DNA of 64,000 nucleotides from JADJYF01 sp965278995 (GTDB lineage: Bacteria > Pseudomonadota > Gammaproteobacteria > Ga0077536): assembly GCA_965278995.1 (NCBI GenBank), contig OZ257136.1, forward strand, positions 1 through 64,000, in the 5' to 3' direction. Below are positions 9,234-18,787 of this stretch, one piece after another. The position numbers and the translations under genes were made by a program. How positions within the stretch are numbered: position 1 is the first letter of the stretch; each line of letters begins with the position of its first letter. The notes beneath the pieces are model-generated. The model worked only from the letters and a program-made list of their open reading frames with translations, made no database searches and was not told the DNA's origin.

Positions 9234-10058
9234 GTGTTCGACGCCGATTTCTGGAAAGCCATTGTCTTGGGCCTCGTCGAAGGACTGACCGAGTTCCTGC
9301 CGATTTCGTCCACCGGGCATTTGATCCTGGCGTCCGATCTACTCGATTTCAACGACGCCAAAGGCAAGGTGTTTCAGATAGTCATCCAGACCGGCGCCAT
9401 GCTGGCGGTAGTCTGGGAATATCGTCAACGTTTTGCCGGTGCGCTGCGTGGATTTCTGCGCGAGCCTGTGGCGACCCGCTTCGGCATGAATATCCTCATC
9501 GGCATTCTGCCCGCCATGACGCTCGGTCTCGCGTTCGGCAGTTATATCAAGAGCGTGTTATTCAAGCCGGTGCCTGTGGCCATTGCCTTCATCGTCGGGG
9601 GCTGCGTGATTCTGTGGGCCGAGCGGCGCGCGCATCGCGTAGTGATCGAGACCGTCGACGAATTACGTTGGACTGACGCACTGAAGATAGGCCTGGCCCA
9701 GTCTGTTGCGCTTATCCCCGGTACGTCGCGTTCAGGCGCCACTATCATTGGTGGCCTGCTGTTCGGTTTGTCGCGCCGCGCGGCGACGGAGTTTTCGTTC
9801 TTTCTTGCCGTGCCGACGCTGTGTGCCGCTGCGGCTTACGATTTCTACAAGCACCGCGAGATGTTCGAGCTGGCTGATGTTGGTCTGTTCGGGCTCGGTA
9901 CGGTGGTGTCTTTCGTATCCGCGTTCCTGTGCATCCGCTGGCTGCTCCGTTACATCATGCGCCACGATTTCACGGTGTTCGCCTGGTACCGAATCGTCTT
10001 CGGTCTGGTCGTACTGGGCACTGCCTATAGCGGACTGGTCGACTGGTCGGGCGCTTGA
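9234..10058 (+). CDS. uppP: undecaprenyl-diphosphatase (UppP/BacA)
   Basis: A 274-residue integral membrane enzyme that dephosphorylates undecaprenyl diphosphate to recycle the lipid carrier for peptidoglycan and O-antigen synthesis. The two family signatures are intact: EGLTEFLPISSTGHL at about residues 18-32 and PGTSRSGATI at about 162-171. Several hydrophobic helices follow. The start is GTG at 9234. It stands alone between the divergent cysD and the convergent ybdD gene. An O-antigen-ligase-like gene elsewhere in the window would use the same carrier. Confidence 0.96.
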   Translation: MFDADFWKAIVLGLVEGLTEFLPISSTGHLILASDLLDFNDAKGKVFQIVIQTGAMLAVVWEYRQRFAGALRGFLREPVATRFGMNILIGILPAMTLGLAFGSYIKSVLFKPVPVAIAFIVGGCVILWAERRAHRVVIETVDELRWTDALKIGLAQSVALIPGTSRSGATIIGGLLFGLSRRAATEFSFFLAVPTLCAAAAYDFYKHREMFELADVGLFGLGTVVSFVSAFLCIRWLLRYIMRHDFTVFAWYRIVFGLVVLGTAYSGLVDWSGA

Positions 10059-10089
10059 AAAACGACTGCGCTCGCCAAGACTGCGCGAA

Positions 10090-10305
10090 TCAGCAGCATC
10101 GCCGTACGCCGTTCCAGCGCCGTTCGACTTCGCTGCGGTAGAACTCGGCGCGACTCGGTGGCGGGCGTTCCGGATGCTGCTCGCGCAGATGAGCGAGATG
10201 GCAGGTGTAGGCATGATCGCCATTCAACCAGGCCAGCCAATGGCGGAATGCCGCCATCAGCGCGTGCAGATGGCGGTTACGACGCGGCAAGGCGACTTGC
10301 CACAT
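10090..10305 (-). CDS. ybdD: YbdD/YjiX family small protein, CstA partner
   Basis: A 71-residue protein matching the YbdD/YjiX (DUF466) family that regularly follows cstA and is thought to be needed with it for pyruvate or peptide uptake. Diagnostic features are HLAHLREQHPERPPPSRAEF in the middle and the RWxG...RCC ending. Its start overlaps the cstA 3' end by 29 bases, so it is the last gene of the four-gene operon. A shorter start at the methionine 17 residues in would not overlap cstA. Confidence 0.8.
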   Translation of the reverse strand: MWQVALPRRNRHLHALMAAFRHWLAWLNGDHAYTCHLAHLREQHPERPPPSRAEFYRSEVERRWNGVRRCC

Positions 10306-12394
10306 AGGGAATCTCCGAAAACGGCGGGGTGCGCAGGCCGCGAGAGGCGCGGTAGCACACGCGTGCCGTATCCAGTACCAGCACCCAGGTCAGGGTGAGA
10401 AACAGCGCAGTCAGCGTTGCATTCACCCGATCGTTGAACAGCAGTTGTGGTACTTGCGCAATCATCTCCGGCGGCAGGGTTCCAGCAGCGAGTTTTGCCT
10501 GCAGGTCGCGGGCATGTGCAAGAAAGCCGAGCCTCGGCGCGGCGTCGAATAGTTTCGCCCACGCCGCGCTCGAGGTGACGATGACGAGCCAGGTCAACGG
10601 CAGGGCCGTGATCAGCGCTCTGGCACCGCGACCGGACTTGACCAGTATTGTGGTCGCCACACAGAGCGCAATCGCTGCCAGCATCTGATTGGCGATTCCG
10701 AACAGGGGCCACAGACTGTTGATACCGCCCAGCGGATCGACGACGCCTTGGTACAGGAAATAGCCCCACGCACTTACGACAAGCGCACTCGCGAACAGCA
10801 CGCCCGGATACCAGCCGACGCGGCCGAGCGGTGCCCACATGCCGCCGAGGACTTCCTGCAACATGAAACGGGCGACACGGGTGCCGGCATCGAGCGTGGT
10901 CAGGATGAACAGCGCCTCGAACATGATGGCGAAGTGATACCACACGGCAAGCAGACCACCGCCGGACAGGCTCGAGAATATATTCGCCATGCCGACCGCG
11001 AGCGAAGGCGCGCCACCGGTGCGCGCAAACAGCGTGCTTTCACCCATTTCACTCGCCAACGCCGCCATCTGATCGGTTGTGACCGGGAAGCCCCAGCCGC
11101 TGATGGTCGCCACCGCATCGGCGGCGCTGGCGCCGACGATGCCGGGTGGACTGTTGATCGCGAAATAAACGCCAGGTTCGAGCACGCAGGCGGCGATCAT
11201 GGCCATCACTGCGACGAACGATTCCATCATCATCGCGCCGTAACCGATCATGCGTGCGTCCGCTTCGCAGCTCAGCAGCTTGGGCGTTGTGCCGGATGAA
11301 ATCAGCGAATGGAAACCGGAAATGGCCCCGCACGCGATCGTGATGAACACGAACGGGAACAGCGGGCCGGCAAAGATCGGTCCGGTGCCGTCGATGAACG
11401 GTGTGAGCGCCGGCATCTGGATGTCCGGGCGTAGGACAACAATAGCCAGCGCCAGCGCGGCAATGGTCCCGATTTTCATGAATGTCGACAGATAATCGCG
11501 CGGTGCGAGCAGCAGCCAGACCGGCACGACGGCAGCGGCGAAACCATAGCCAATAAGCATGAAGGCAAGTGCACGCCCGTCGAAATCGAAAGCGCCGCGC
11601 AGACCCGGCATGTGATCGACGATACCACCACCGGCAACAGCGGCCAGCAGCAGCGCTACGCCGATGACGCTCGCTTCGAGCACGCGCCCGGGGCGAATCG
11701 AACGCAGGTACATACCCATGAACAGCGCTATCGGAATTGTCATTGCTACCGTAAACGTGCCCCACGGACTGTGCTTCATCGCATTGACCACGACGAGGCC
11801 GAGCACCGCGATCAGAATGATCATGATGGTCATGACACCGGTTAGTGCCGCAAGCCCACCGAGAGGCCCGAGTTCGTCGCGCGCCATCTGACCGAGAGAG
11901 CGACCGTCGCGGCGCAGCGAGCAGAACAGGATGACGAAGTCCTGCACGCAGCCACCGAGCACGCCGCCGATCAGAATCCACAGTGTCCCCGGTAGATAAC
12001 CGAACTGGGCGGCGAGCGTCGGCCCGATCAACGGACCCGGACCGGCGATAGCCGCGAAATGGTGGCCGAACACGATCCAGCGGTTGGTCGGCACGAAATC
12101 GCGACCGTCGGCGAGGCGCTCGGCCGGCGTTGCCCGGGTGCCGTCGAGGTAGAGCACCCGTGTGGCGATGAACAAGCTGTAGAACCGATAGCCGATGGCA
12201 TACACGCAGAGCGCAGCGACGATGAACCACAGGCTGTTGATACGCTCGCCGCGCGACAGCGCGATACAGCCGAGTGCCGTCGCACCAATCACTGCGATGG
12301 CCACCCACAGCAGCGCGCCCAGCGGGCTGCGTTTGTTCACACCAGCGGGCATGACGGAACTCCTGAACGAATGACGTTGCGACGTTTCACTCAC
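10277..12394 (-). CDS. cstA: carbon starvation protein A (CstA) family transporter
   Basis: A 705-residue multipass membrane protein of the CstA family, inner-membrane carriers linked to pyruvate and peptide uptake. Recognisable family stretches are FGHHFAAIAGPGPLIGPT at about residues 109-126 and SGFHSLISSGTTPKLL in the middle, with some sixteen hydrophobic segments. The upstream CoA-transferase gene overlaps its ATG by four bases (ATGA) and ybdD overlaps its end, so expression is probably as one operon. The co-transcribed CoA-transferase suggests the imported acid may be activated to a CoA ester, which is inference. Confidence 0.93.
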   Translation of the reverse strand: MSETSQRHSFRSSVMPAGVNKRSPLGALLWVAIAVIGATALGCIALSRGERINSLWFIVAALCVYAIGYRFYSLFIATRVLYLDGTRATPAERLADGRDFVPTNRWIVFGHHFAAIAGPGPLIGPTLAAQFGYLPGTLWILIGGVLGGCVQDFVILFCSLRRDGRSLGQMARDELGPLGGLAALTGVMTIMIILIAVLGLVVVNAMKHSPWGTFTVAMTIPIALFMGMYLRSIRPGRVLEASVIGVALLLAAVAGGGIVDHMPGLRGAFDFDGRALAFMLIGYGFAAAVVPVWLLLAPRDYLSTFMKIGTIAALALAIVVLRPDIQMPALTPFIDGTGPIFAGPLFPFVFITIACGAISGFHSLISSGTTPKLLSCEADARMIGYGAMMMESFVAVMAMIAACVLEPGVYFAINSPPGIVGASAADAVATISGWGFPVTTDQMAALASEMGESTLFARTGGAPSLAVGMANIFSSLSGGGLLAVWYHFAIMFEALFILTTLDAGTRVARFMLQEVLGGMWAPLGRVGWYPGVLFASALVVSAWGYFLYQGVVDPLGGINSLWPLFGIANQMLAAIALCVATTILVKSGRGARALITALPLTWLVIVTSSAAWAKLFDAAPRLGFLAHARDLQAKLAAGTLPPEMIAQVPQLLFNDRVNATLTALFLTLTWVLVLDTARVCYRASRGLRTPPFSEIPYVASRLAAS

Positions 12395-13575
12395 ACCACC
12401 TTGCGTTCGCGGAACGCGTCAATTTCGGCGCTGCTGTAGCCGAGTCCGGAGAGGATTTCATCCGTGTGCTCGCCGAGTGTCGGCGCACGTCGGCGGACGC
12501 GGCCGGGCGTCTCGGAAAGATCAACTGGCGTCGGTGCGACTCTGGCCGGTGCCGTGATACCCGGATAGTCGATCGCACCGAGCAGACCGGCTTGCGCGAT
12601 ATGCACGCATTCCAGCGCCTGCTGCGGCGAATAAAGTGGCGCAGCAGGTATCGTCGCCGATTCGAGTTCGGCCAGCGCTTCAGCTGTGCTGCGTTCGATG
12701 GTCCAGCGCTGCATGGTGGCCGAAATGAGTTCGGCATGCTGGCCACGACTTTCATCGTTATGAAAACGCGTGTCGGTGATCCACGCTGTCTCACCGACCA
12801 GTTCGCACCACCGCTTAAACATCGGATTGCCGATAGCGTAGACAATGACCCAACCGTCCCGCGTGCGGTACAGATCAGCCGGTGCAGCGGCCTGCCCGCG
12901 ATTCAGAGTCGCGACACGATCCGGCGCGACGAGCTGTTGTTCGACCAGAACAGCGTTATTGAACGCGAGCGCCGTCTGCAGCAACGCGCCTTCGACTTTC
13001 TGTCCGCGACCGCTGGCCTGCCGTTCGATCAGCGCGGCCAGCACGCCGAAAGCGGCGAGCGATGCACTGCCAAAATCGACCCATGGCACTGCAGCGCGAA
13101 GCGGTTGTTGCGGTGTACCGGTAAGATAGGCCGCGCCGCTCATGGTCTGGCCGATGCCGTCGAAACCATGTTTGTGGCTCCACGGGCCGCCGGCGCCATA
13201 GGCCGTGATTGTGGTCAGGATGATGTCTGGCTTGATCTTCCGCAGGCTGTCGAGATCAAGACCCAGTTCCAGCAGTACGCTCGGCGGAAGATTGGCGACG
13301 ACAACATCGGCTTCGGCAACCAGCCGGCGAACGATCGCGCGACCGTCAGGGCTGGCCGGATTCAAGGTCATTCCACGTTTGTTACGATTGCAGGCCAGAT
13401 AGAGCGCACCGGAACCATCTGCCGCGACTGGAGATAACCAGCGGTCTTCACCACCGCTGCGGCGCTCGACGCGGATGACGTCGGCACCGAGGTCGCCCAG
13501 CAGAGCGGCGCAATACGGGCCGGCAATGTAGCGTCCGAAATCGAGCACGCGCACGCCGGCCAGGACGTCGTTCAT
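12391..13575 (-). CDS. CaiB/BaiF family (type III) CoA-transferase
   Basis: A protein of about 394 residues of the CaiB/BaiF family, which transfers CoA between organic acids. The start was chosen at ATG 13575 because it follows a GGGGAAG ribosome site and begins with the family opening GVRVLDFGRYIAGPYCA; the longer open frame to 13731 has no such features. Other family marks are LGDLGADVIRVER and NRNKRGMTLN. The C-terminal part keeps an EHTDEIL..LGYS ending. It overlaps by ATGA both the membrane protein gene upstream and cstA downstream. The acyl substrate cannot be told from sequence. Confidence 0.92.
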   Translation of the reverse strand: MNDVLAGVRVLDFGRYIAGPYCAALLGDLGADVIRVERRSGGEDRWLSPVAADGSGALYLACNRNKRGMTLNPASPDGRAIVRRLVAEADVVVANLPPSVLLELGLDLDSLRKIKPDIILTTITAYGAGGPWSHKHGFDGIGQTMSGAAYLTGTPQQPLRAAVPWVDFGSASLAAFGVLAALIERQASGRGQKVEGALLQTALAFNNAVLVEQQLVAPDRVATLNRGQAAAPADLYRTRDGWVIVYAIGNPMFKRWCELVGETAWITDTRFHNDESRGQHAELISATMQRWTIERSTAEALAELESATIPAAPLYSPQQALECVHIAQAGLLGAIDYPGITAPARVAPTPVDLSETPGRVRRRAPTLGEHTDEILSGLGYSSAEIDAFRERKVV

Positions 13576-14555
13576 TCCGCTTCCCCGTGATCCATGTGGG
13601 CTAAAGTATAAGGGCCTTGCCGCGAGCGGGCGACGGCACCCCAGCGAAATACATTCATTTCGATGAACGCAAACGCCACTATCCACAAGCTGGCATCCCA
13701 GAAATCGAGAAACGTACCAGCGCTCCACCAATACAAAGCGGCTGCAGCCAAAGTCGCATAGAGAATGAGCTTGATGCCGAGGTGCAGGCTATGCAGCCAG
13801 TTCCGCCGGCGAAAGAACACATTGACCCACACTTCGAGTTCGAGCACCGCCGCCACCAGCAGCCACGCTACGGCATTGAGCACGTCGGTCAGAGCGAGCC
13901 AGCGCGCATTCGCGATACTGCCAGCCGTACCCAGCAACCGTGTGCCCTCAATCTGCAACAGTCCGGCCGATGGACCGAGTGTGGCGCAGTTGCGCGCAGT
14001 GATCGCATCGTAGTTGTCGAGGCTGATCACGAACGCGTAGTCGTGTCCGGCGATTGCACAGAGGTTGTCGGCCCCCGGCCACGGCACGGAGCCGAAAAAG
14101 AGCGCGAGCTTGCGCACATAGCCCGTGCAGGCATAGATCACGAAGCCATAGCAGACGGCACGCGATGCATGTAGCAACGTTCGCCGTCGACCGATGATCG
14201 TTGCGGCAGCCCACACGCCGGTTTCGAGTTCGAACAACAGCAGCAGGCTCAACCAGGCCCAGGTGTCGATGGTCTGGGCCAGAGTCGCGCCTAGCAGGGG
14301 CCAATCTATCGGGCTCACCATGAGGTGTCGCGCGGAATCGAAATCCTCGCGCATGAACCAGCCACAGTCGACGACCAGCAGCGCATACAGAGCGTATTTG
14401 AATAATGTGTAAGGCGGTGGCAGGCGGAATGGCATGCTGAGCGGGCGCTGGGTCCAGTTACGACGCCACATTCCGGGCGAGCCGGCAGCGGCTGTCAAGC
14501 TGTCGGGCTTGCGTTGGCGTCGTGGCGCCATCACCATGGCCGGCCTCTCACTCAT
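13572..14555 (-). CDS. multipass membrane protein, unknown function
   Basis: A predicted inner-membrane protein of up to 327 residues with about five or six hydrophobic segments (near residues 50-70, 88-120, 130-155, 215-245, 260-285). Two cysteines (DNLCAIAG and ARNCATLG) sit in a long loop and could pair in the periplasm. I recognise no family. The stop overlaps the CoA-transferase ATG (ATGA), making it the first gene of the operon with CoA-transferase, cstA and ybdD, so a role in the same uptake or activation process is plausible. The ATG at 14555 has a poor ribosome site; starts at 14537 or 14531 are possible. Confidence 0.6.
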   Translation of the reverse strand: MSERPAMVMAPRRQRKPDSLTAAAGSPGMWRRNWTQRPLSMPFRLPPPYTLFKYALYALLVVDCGWFMREDFDSARHLMVSPIDWPLLGATLAQTIDTWAWLSLLLLFELETGVWAAATIIGRRRTLLHASRAVCYGFVIYACTGYVRKLALFFGSVPWPGADNLCAIAGHDYAFVISLDNYDAITARNCATLGPSAGLLQIEGTRLLGTAGSIANARWLALTDVLNAVAWLLVAAVLELEVWVNVFFRRRNWLHSLHLGIKLILYATLAAAALYWWSAGTFLDFWDASLWIVAFAFIEMNVFRWGAVARSRQGPYTLAHMDHGEAE

Positions 14556-14567
14556 GAAGGATTGTTA

Positions 14568-15131
14568 ATGCGGACGATGCGTATGCGCTCTGCGCTCAAG
14601 GTCGCCGCGCTGGGCGTGCTGCTGACCGGCTGTATCGCGCCCGCGCTCCTGATTCCAGGGCCGCGCCAGTTGATGTGGGCGCTGCTGAAACCGCTGGTTG
14701 GCTTCGATCCGAATGCCGTCAACCTGTTTGAACAACCAATCGTGAAGCAGCGCATGACCAGTCTGCTCGGCCCGCACTACGACACCGCCATGCAGCTGCT
14801 CGAAACAGCCGACAAGCTCGAACAGGAAGGGCCACTCTTTTTTATCGTTTCGCGCTATACGCCCATACCGCAGATCGCCGAGAAAGCCGGTCTGGTATGG
14901 AACGCGGACACCAATCAGATGGCTGTCGCGGTGTTGAAAGGCGACGGCGTCAAGGTCTTTTCGGAAGCGATTGAACGTGCTGCCGCGGCCAAGATAGAAA
15001 GTATCGAAACAGCCGCCCAGGTGACGGTCGACAACGCCGTCGAGAACGCTGTGCAAGGTGCGGTGGAGGGCGCTGTGAGTCAGATAGTGCCGGTCTGGCC
15101 GCAGGCAATGCAGAGCTGGGTTCAACCATGA
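14568..15131 (+). CDS. small lipoprotein, unknown function
   Basis: A 187-residue predicted lipoprotein with a short basic start, hydrophobic stretch and lipobox LLTGC at about residues 17-21. The start at ATG 14568 follows AAGGATTGTTA. The mature part has a globular middle and a C-terminal helical segment (about 120-165) rich in Ala, Val and Glu that could form an amphipathic helix. No family is recognised. It is divergent from the membrane protein/CoA-transferase operon (12 bases between starts) and precedes an MFS gene. Confidence 0.6.
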   Translation: MRTMRMRSALKVAALGVLLTGCIAPALLIPGPRQLMWALLKPLVGFDPNAVNLFEQPIVKQRMTSLLGPHYDTAMQLLETADKLEQEGPLFFIVSRYTPIPQIAEKAGLVWNADTNQMAVAVLKGDGVKVFSEAIERAAAAKIESIETAAQVTVDNAVENAVQGAVEGAVSQIVPVWPQAMQSWVQP

Positions 15132-15204
15132 CCGGGGCGCCAACCAAGGTTTCATGGGCTGCCCGCATCCGATGTCGGGCACTACGTTGTAAGTGACCTG
15201 TAAC

Positions 15205-16458
15205 ATGAGCGCGCGCACTCATTCGATGCTGCCCGCTGCGCGGCTGTTCCATGGCTGGTTCATCGTTGCAGCTACTTTCGGGGTGCTGTTTTTTGCTTAT
15301 GGTCTGCAGTTCAGCTACGGCGTATTCGTCGGCGGCATGACTGGTGAACTGGGCTGGAGCCGCGCGCAAACAGCGCTGCCTTATGCCATCTATGTGTTCG
15401 CTTACAGCGCGCTGAGCGCGGTGACCGGGCAGGCCACCGACAGATTCGGCCCACGCCGTGTGGTGAGTCTCGGTGCCGTGCTACTCGCGCTGGGGTGGGG
15501 CACCAGCGCGCTCGTGCATGAGCCGTGGCAGCTCGGTCTCACGCTTGGCGTGGTTGCAGCGCTCGGCATGAGCGTGGCCTGGGTCCCCTGCAATGCGACA
15601 GTCACGCGCTGGTTCACCCGCCGCCGTGGCACCGCGGTGGCTATCGCGTCTACCGGTGCGAGTCTCGGTAATTTTCTGGTCCCACCACTGGCTGCCTGGC
15701 TGGTCACAGTATTCGGCTGGCGCTTGACGCTCGGCTGCCTGGCGCTGGTCAGCGCATTGGCGATGCTGCTGGCTGCGCGTTATCTGATACGCGATCCGGA
15801 AACGCTCGGTCTGTGGCCGGATGGCGATGCCGAGGCACCATCGGCAGCCAGCCTGAGTGGTGGGAAGACCGTTAGCGAGCTGCTGTGGACGGGGCCTTTC
15901 CTGCTCATCATCGCCATCTACTTCATGACCTGGTTGGTGGTGTTTGTGCCGTTCCTGCATATCGCGGCGTTTGCCGGCGATCTGGGCATTCCGGCAGTCG
16001 CGGCTGCCTCGGTGTTGAGTGTCATCGGCATCGGCGGCATGGCCGGACGCCTGTCCTGCGGTGTTGTTGCGGATGCTTTCGGGCCGTGCCCGACGCTGAT
16101 TGTGATCTGTTCGATGCAGGCGGTTTCGTTCCTGCTGTTCGCCAGCGCCGACACCCTGACCGCGTTATGGATTGCAGCGCTCGTTTTCGGCATTTCTTAT
16201 GGTGGCGGTGTCGCACTGCTGCCGCCGCTGTGCGGCAATCTGTTCGGGCGACGACATGTCGGAAGCGTGGTCGGCGCCATCTTCGCGATTGCTGGGTCGC
16301 CAGCCGCCGTTGGTCCTTATCTCGCCGGCTGGATGTATGACGTGAGCGGCAGTTACGTCACCGCTTTCCATCTCGCTGCTGTACTGAACGTTGTCGCTGT
16401 CGTTTTGACTCTGGTCCTCGCGCGGCGTCTGCGCACGACCCGCGAACCACCGGGTTGA
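15205..16458 (+). CDS. MFS transporter (OFA/MCT-like)
   Basis: A protein of about 417 residues with twelve hydrophobic segments, in two six-helix halves typical of the major facilitator superfamily. The first loop has the MFS signature form GQATDRFGPRRV near residues 75-86. The FSYGVFVGGMTGELGWSR opening is like the oxalate:formate antiporter and monocarboxylate transporter branch, so an organic acid substrate is likely, though this is inference. The start is ATG 15205, or GTG 15193. It is convergent with the carotenoid oxygenase gene, 17 bases apart. Confidence 0.85.
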   Translation: MSARTHSMLPAARLFHGWFIVAATFGVLFFAYGLQFSYGVFVGGMTGELGWSRAQTALPYAIYVFAYSALSAVTGQATDRFGPRRVVSLGAVLLALGWGTSALVHEPWQLGLTLGVVAALGMSVAWVPCNATVTRWFTRRRGTAVAIASTGASLGNFLVPPLAAWLVTVFGWRLTLGCLALVSALAMLLAARYLIRDPETLGLWPDGDAEAPSAASLSGGKTVSELLWTGPFLLIIAIYFMTWLVVFVPFLHIAAFAGDLGIPAVAAASVLSVIGIGGMAGRLSCGVVADAFGPCPTLIVICSMQAVSFLLFASADTLTALWIAALVFGISYGGGVALLPPLCGNLFGRRHVGSVVGAIFAIAGSPAAVGPYLAGWMYDVSGSYVTAFHLAAVLNVVAVVLTLVLARRLRTTREPPG

Positions 16459-16475
16459 GAAACTGAATTGACGAT

Positions 16476-17930
16476 TTATGCGGCCGCGATCCAGCAGCCG
16501 TGCAGCGGTGGTGGCAGACGCTGATCGAACCACACGCGCGCAAGTGGCGCGTCCTCGATTCGACGGCCATCCCAGATGCCGAGCCAGCTGGCGTCTGCTG
16601 AACGATCGGCGATCAGAGCAAGTACGTAAACGTCATCTTCCGCTGTTGATCGCGCAACGATGGACGGCTCGCTGACGTCGCAATCCGGGCCCGGTGTCAC
16701 ACGGATGCTCGCTCCGCTCTCGAGGTCGACTCGACACAGACTGTCGTACCAGCCTGTGCTGCCGCCGGTGCGTCCGGCGAGCCAGGTCTGGTGATGCGGG
16801 CGGCCCTGAACGTCCTTGTGCACACTGGGAAACTCGCAGTCCTGCGCCCAGCGTTCTTCCCATTGCACGCGTGCCTGTCGTCGGGAGATCACGCCGCGCC
16901 ATAGCGTCCCGCCGCGTGGTCCAGCCAGCGGCGTGCCATCGGATACGGCATCGAGCACGCGTTTGGTCGTCGCGAAATCGGGGTAACGCACAAGGTCTAG
17001 AACAATTTCATTGCCACCGTCGCGTTCGAACGCGTTCACGCCGTGCCAGAAGAAAAACGGTTCAGTCTCGATGTGCTGGATCTTGTGCGGCTGTGCCAAC
17101 GGCATGACCAGGACGGTCGTCGGTTGCCCGTGCTGCCAGACCAGCGATTCGACGAAGCTGCCTTTGCGCAGCAAATCGAGGCTCGAACACCATAACGGCG
17201 CGAGTACGAACACGAGATGGTTGTCGGTTGCGAAGAAATCATGGAGTTCCATCACGCCCGGCAACGGGATCCGCGTCAGCAGTTCAGCCGGGCCGCTGGC
17301 CGGCAGGGCAAAAACATCGAGGGTCACTTTGGCGCCAATATTCACCCCGAACTGGTAAATCGTATGCCGGCTGGCGACGCGCCGTGGATGCGCGTTCCAG
17401 CCTTTCAGGATCACGCCATCGAGATCCGTTTCGCCAAGGGTGGCGAGTGTCACCGGATCGATCTCGACTGGCAGCGTCGTCTCGTAAAGTGCGAACAATC
17501 GGCCCTGCCACGGCAACAGATTGATGTTGGCAAGATTACGCACCGCTTGATCGCCAAATAGCGCACGCAAGCGTTGACGCCCACCGATAGGCTGGCGAAA
17601 ACCACCGTAACGTGGCTGTTCGCGGCCGTGGTCGAAATCGATGCTCGGCGTATGCAGCAGTTTCACGCCACCGACCGCGCTTCGCCCGTCGAGGCGTACC
17701 GCCGTAACGGCGCCGGCGCCGTCGAACCAGTGCGGGCGGGTGCCGGCATCGTAGCGTGCCGGTGCGTTGCGATAGAACGTGCCACGCAGATCGGTCGGCA
17801 GGTGACCTTCGATACGCAGCGGCGCGATGTCCTGTTCATGCGCCAGCGGGTTCAGGAATGGATGTTCGCGCGTGCCGGCAGCGACTGCCGAAGGTACCGG
17901 AGGGCAACTCTGCGTGGCAGGAGTGTTCAT
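16476..17930 (-). CDS. carotenoid oxygenase (carotenoid/stilbene cleavage dioxygenase family)
   Basis: A 484-residue protein of the carotenoid oxygenase family, non-haem iron enzymes that split double bonds in carotenoids, apocarotenoids, stilbenes or lignostilbenes. The four iron-binding histidines can be placed in WNAHPRR, MELHDFFAT, FFWHGVNAF and close to the C terminus (PLHGCWI). The opening NPLAHEQDIAPLRIEGHLP and FYRNAPARYD match the family. A divergent TetR gene 87 bases away, with a palindrome between, probably regulates it. The substrate cannot be determined; no carotenoid biosynthesis genes are present in the window. Confidence 0.9.
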   Translation of the reverse strand: MNTPATQSCPPVPSAVAAGTREHPFLNPLAHEQDIAPLRIEGHLPTDLRGTFYRNAPARYDAGTRPHWFDGAGAVTAVRLDGRSAVGGVKLLHTPSIDFDHGREQPRYGGFRQPIGGRQRLRALFGDQAVRNLANINLLPWQGRLFALYETTLPVEIDPVTLATLGETDLDGVILKGWNAHPRRVASRHTIYQFGVNIGAKVTLDVFALPASGPAELLTRIPLPGVMELHDFFATDNHLVFVLAPLWCSSLDLLRKGSFVESLVWQHGQPTTVLVMPLAQPHKIQHIETEPFFFWHGVNAFERDGGNEIVLDLVRYPDFATTKRVLDAVSDGTPLAGPRGGTLWRGVISRRQARVQWEERWAQDCEFPSVHKDVQGRPHHQTWLAGRTGGSTGWYDSLCRVDLESGASIRVTPGPDCDVSEPSIVARSTAEDDVYVLALIADRSADASWLGIWDGRRIEDAPLARVWFDQRLPPPLHGCWIAAA

Positions 17931-17980
17931 GGGCGTCGACGGCCTGATGATGACGATGTAAACATAAGCTAGTTGTCAGA

Positions 17981-17995
17981 GTTGACGCTGTCAAC
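17981..17995. promoter_or_regulatory. palindrome in divergent carotenoid oxygenase / TetR region
   Basis: GTTGAC-GCT-GTCAAC is a perfect six-base inverted repeat with a three-base centre. It lies in the 87-base divergent gap, 22 bases before the likely TetR start, preceded by a related half site (TTGTCA). It is a good candidate operator for the adjacent TetR protein. Confidence 0.5.
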
Positions 17996-18017
17996 ACCCA
18001 GCGCTGAAAATACGCAC

Positions 18018-18647
18018 ATGACCCGCACTTATCATCACGGCGATCTGCGGCAGACATTCCTCGAGGTCGCGCTGGAAAGTCTCGATGTGCACGGCGTATT
18101 GCCCTCGTGGCGTGCGATCTCCCGTGCCTGTTCGGTGTCGCAGACCGCGCCATATCGTCACTTCGCCAATTTCGAAACGCTGCAGGCGGCAGTTGCTGCC
18201 GTGGCTTTCGAACGCCTGACCATGACCATCAAAGCGGCAACCGAGGGCGAAAGCGACCCGTTCGCGCGGTTGGCTGCCGGTCTCGTTGCCTATGTGCAGT
18301 TCGGGCGCCAGCACCCGAGCTGGTACGAATTGATGTTCGGCCGCAATCTGCGGCTGTTGAAGCGTGACGGCGCGGCAGCGGCCGGAACGACTGCCTACGC
18401 CACTCTGGTTGCGGCGATCACCGCCTGTGGTGTCAGCACGGCGCCGGCCGTCGCTTTCACGTTGTGGAGCACCGTACACGGCATCACCGATCTCGCCTGC
18501 AGCGGCTTGCGTCCGCCTATCTCCGATGACCGCGAGGCCAATCCGCTCGATGATGTGATCGCGATGTGCATCGCTCACGTGCGGGCGCTTGCTACCATTG
18601 AGACACCAAAAGCGCATAAACGAGCGAAATCGCTCGAGCGCACATGA
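18018..18647 (+). CDS. TetR/AcrR family regulator
   Basis: A transcriptional repressor of about 209 residues. The N-terminal helix-turn-helix (AISRACSVSQTAPYRHF at about residues 32-48) is typical of TetR proteins with the WHG-type C-terminal ligand domain. The C-terminal region (80-195) is helical and contains WYELMFGRNLRL and WSTVHGITDLA, as in that subgroup. ATG 18018 was preferred over a TTG at 17973 because the conserved start (TYHHGDLRQTF) follows directly. It is divergent from the carotenoid oxygenase gene. Confidence 0.88.
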   Translation: MTRTYHHGDLRQTFLEVALESLDVHGVLPSWRAISRACSVSQTAPYRHFANFETLQAAVAAVAFERLTMTIKAATEGESDPFARLAAGLVAYVQFGRQHPSWYELMFGRNLRLLKRDGAAAAGTTAYATLVAAITACGVSTAPAVAFTLWSTVHGITDLACSGLRPPISDDREANPLDDVIAMCIAHVRALATIETPKAHKRAKSLERT

Positions 18648-18787
18648 CGCGCTGCACGTCGCAGCGGTGCAGTGGCGCGTGTCAAAGCTGCGGTCGGCGC
18701 GCCACCTCGCCTGTTCGTAGTATGTTTGATAGTCGCAGTTAACGCGGTACTCGCCTGCTGCCGCCCACTCGTTAGAATGGTGCGCTC

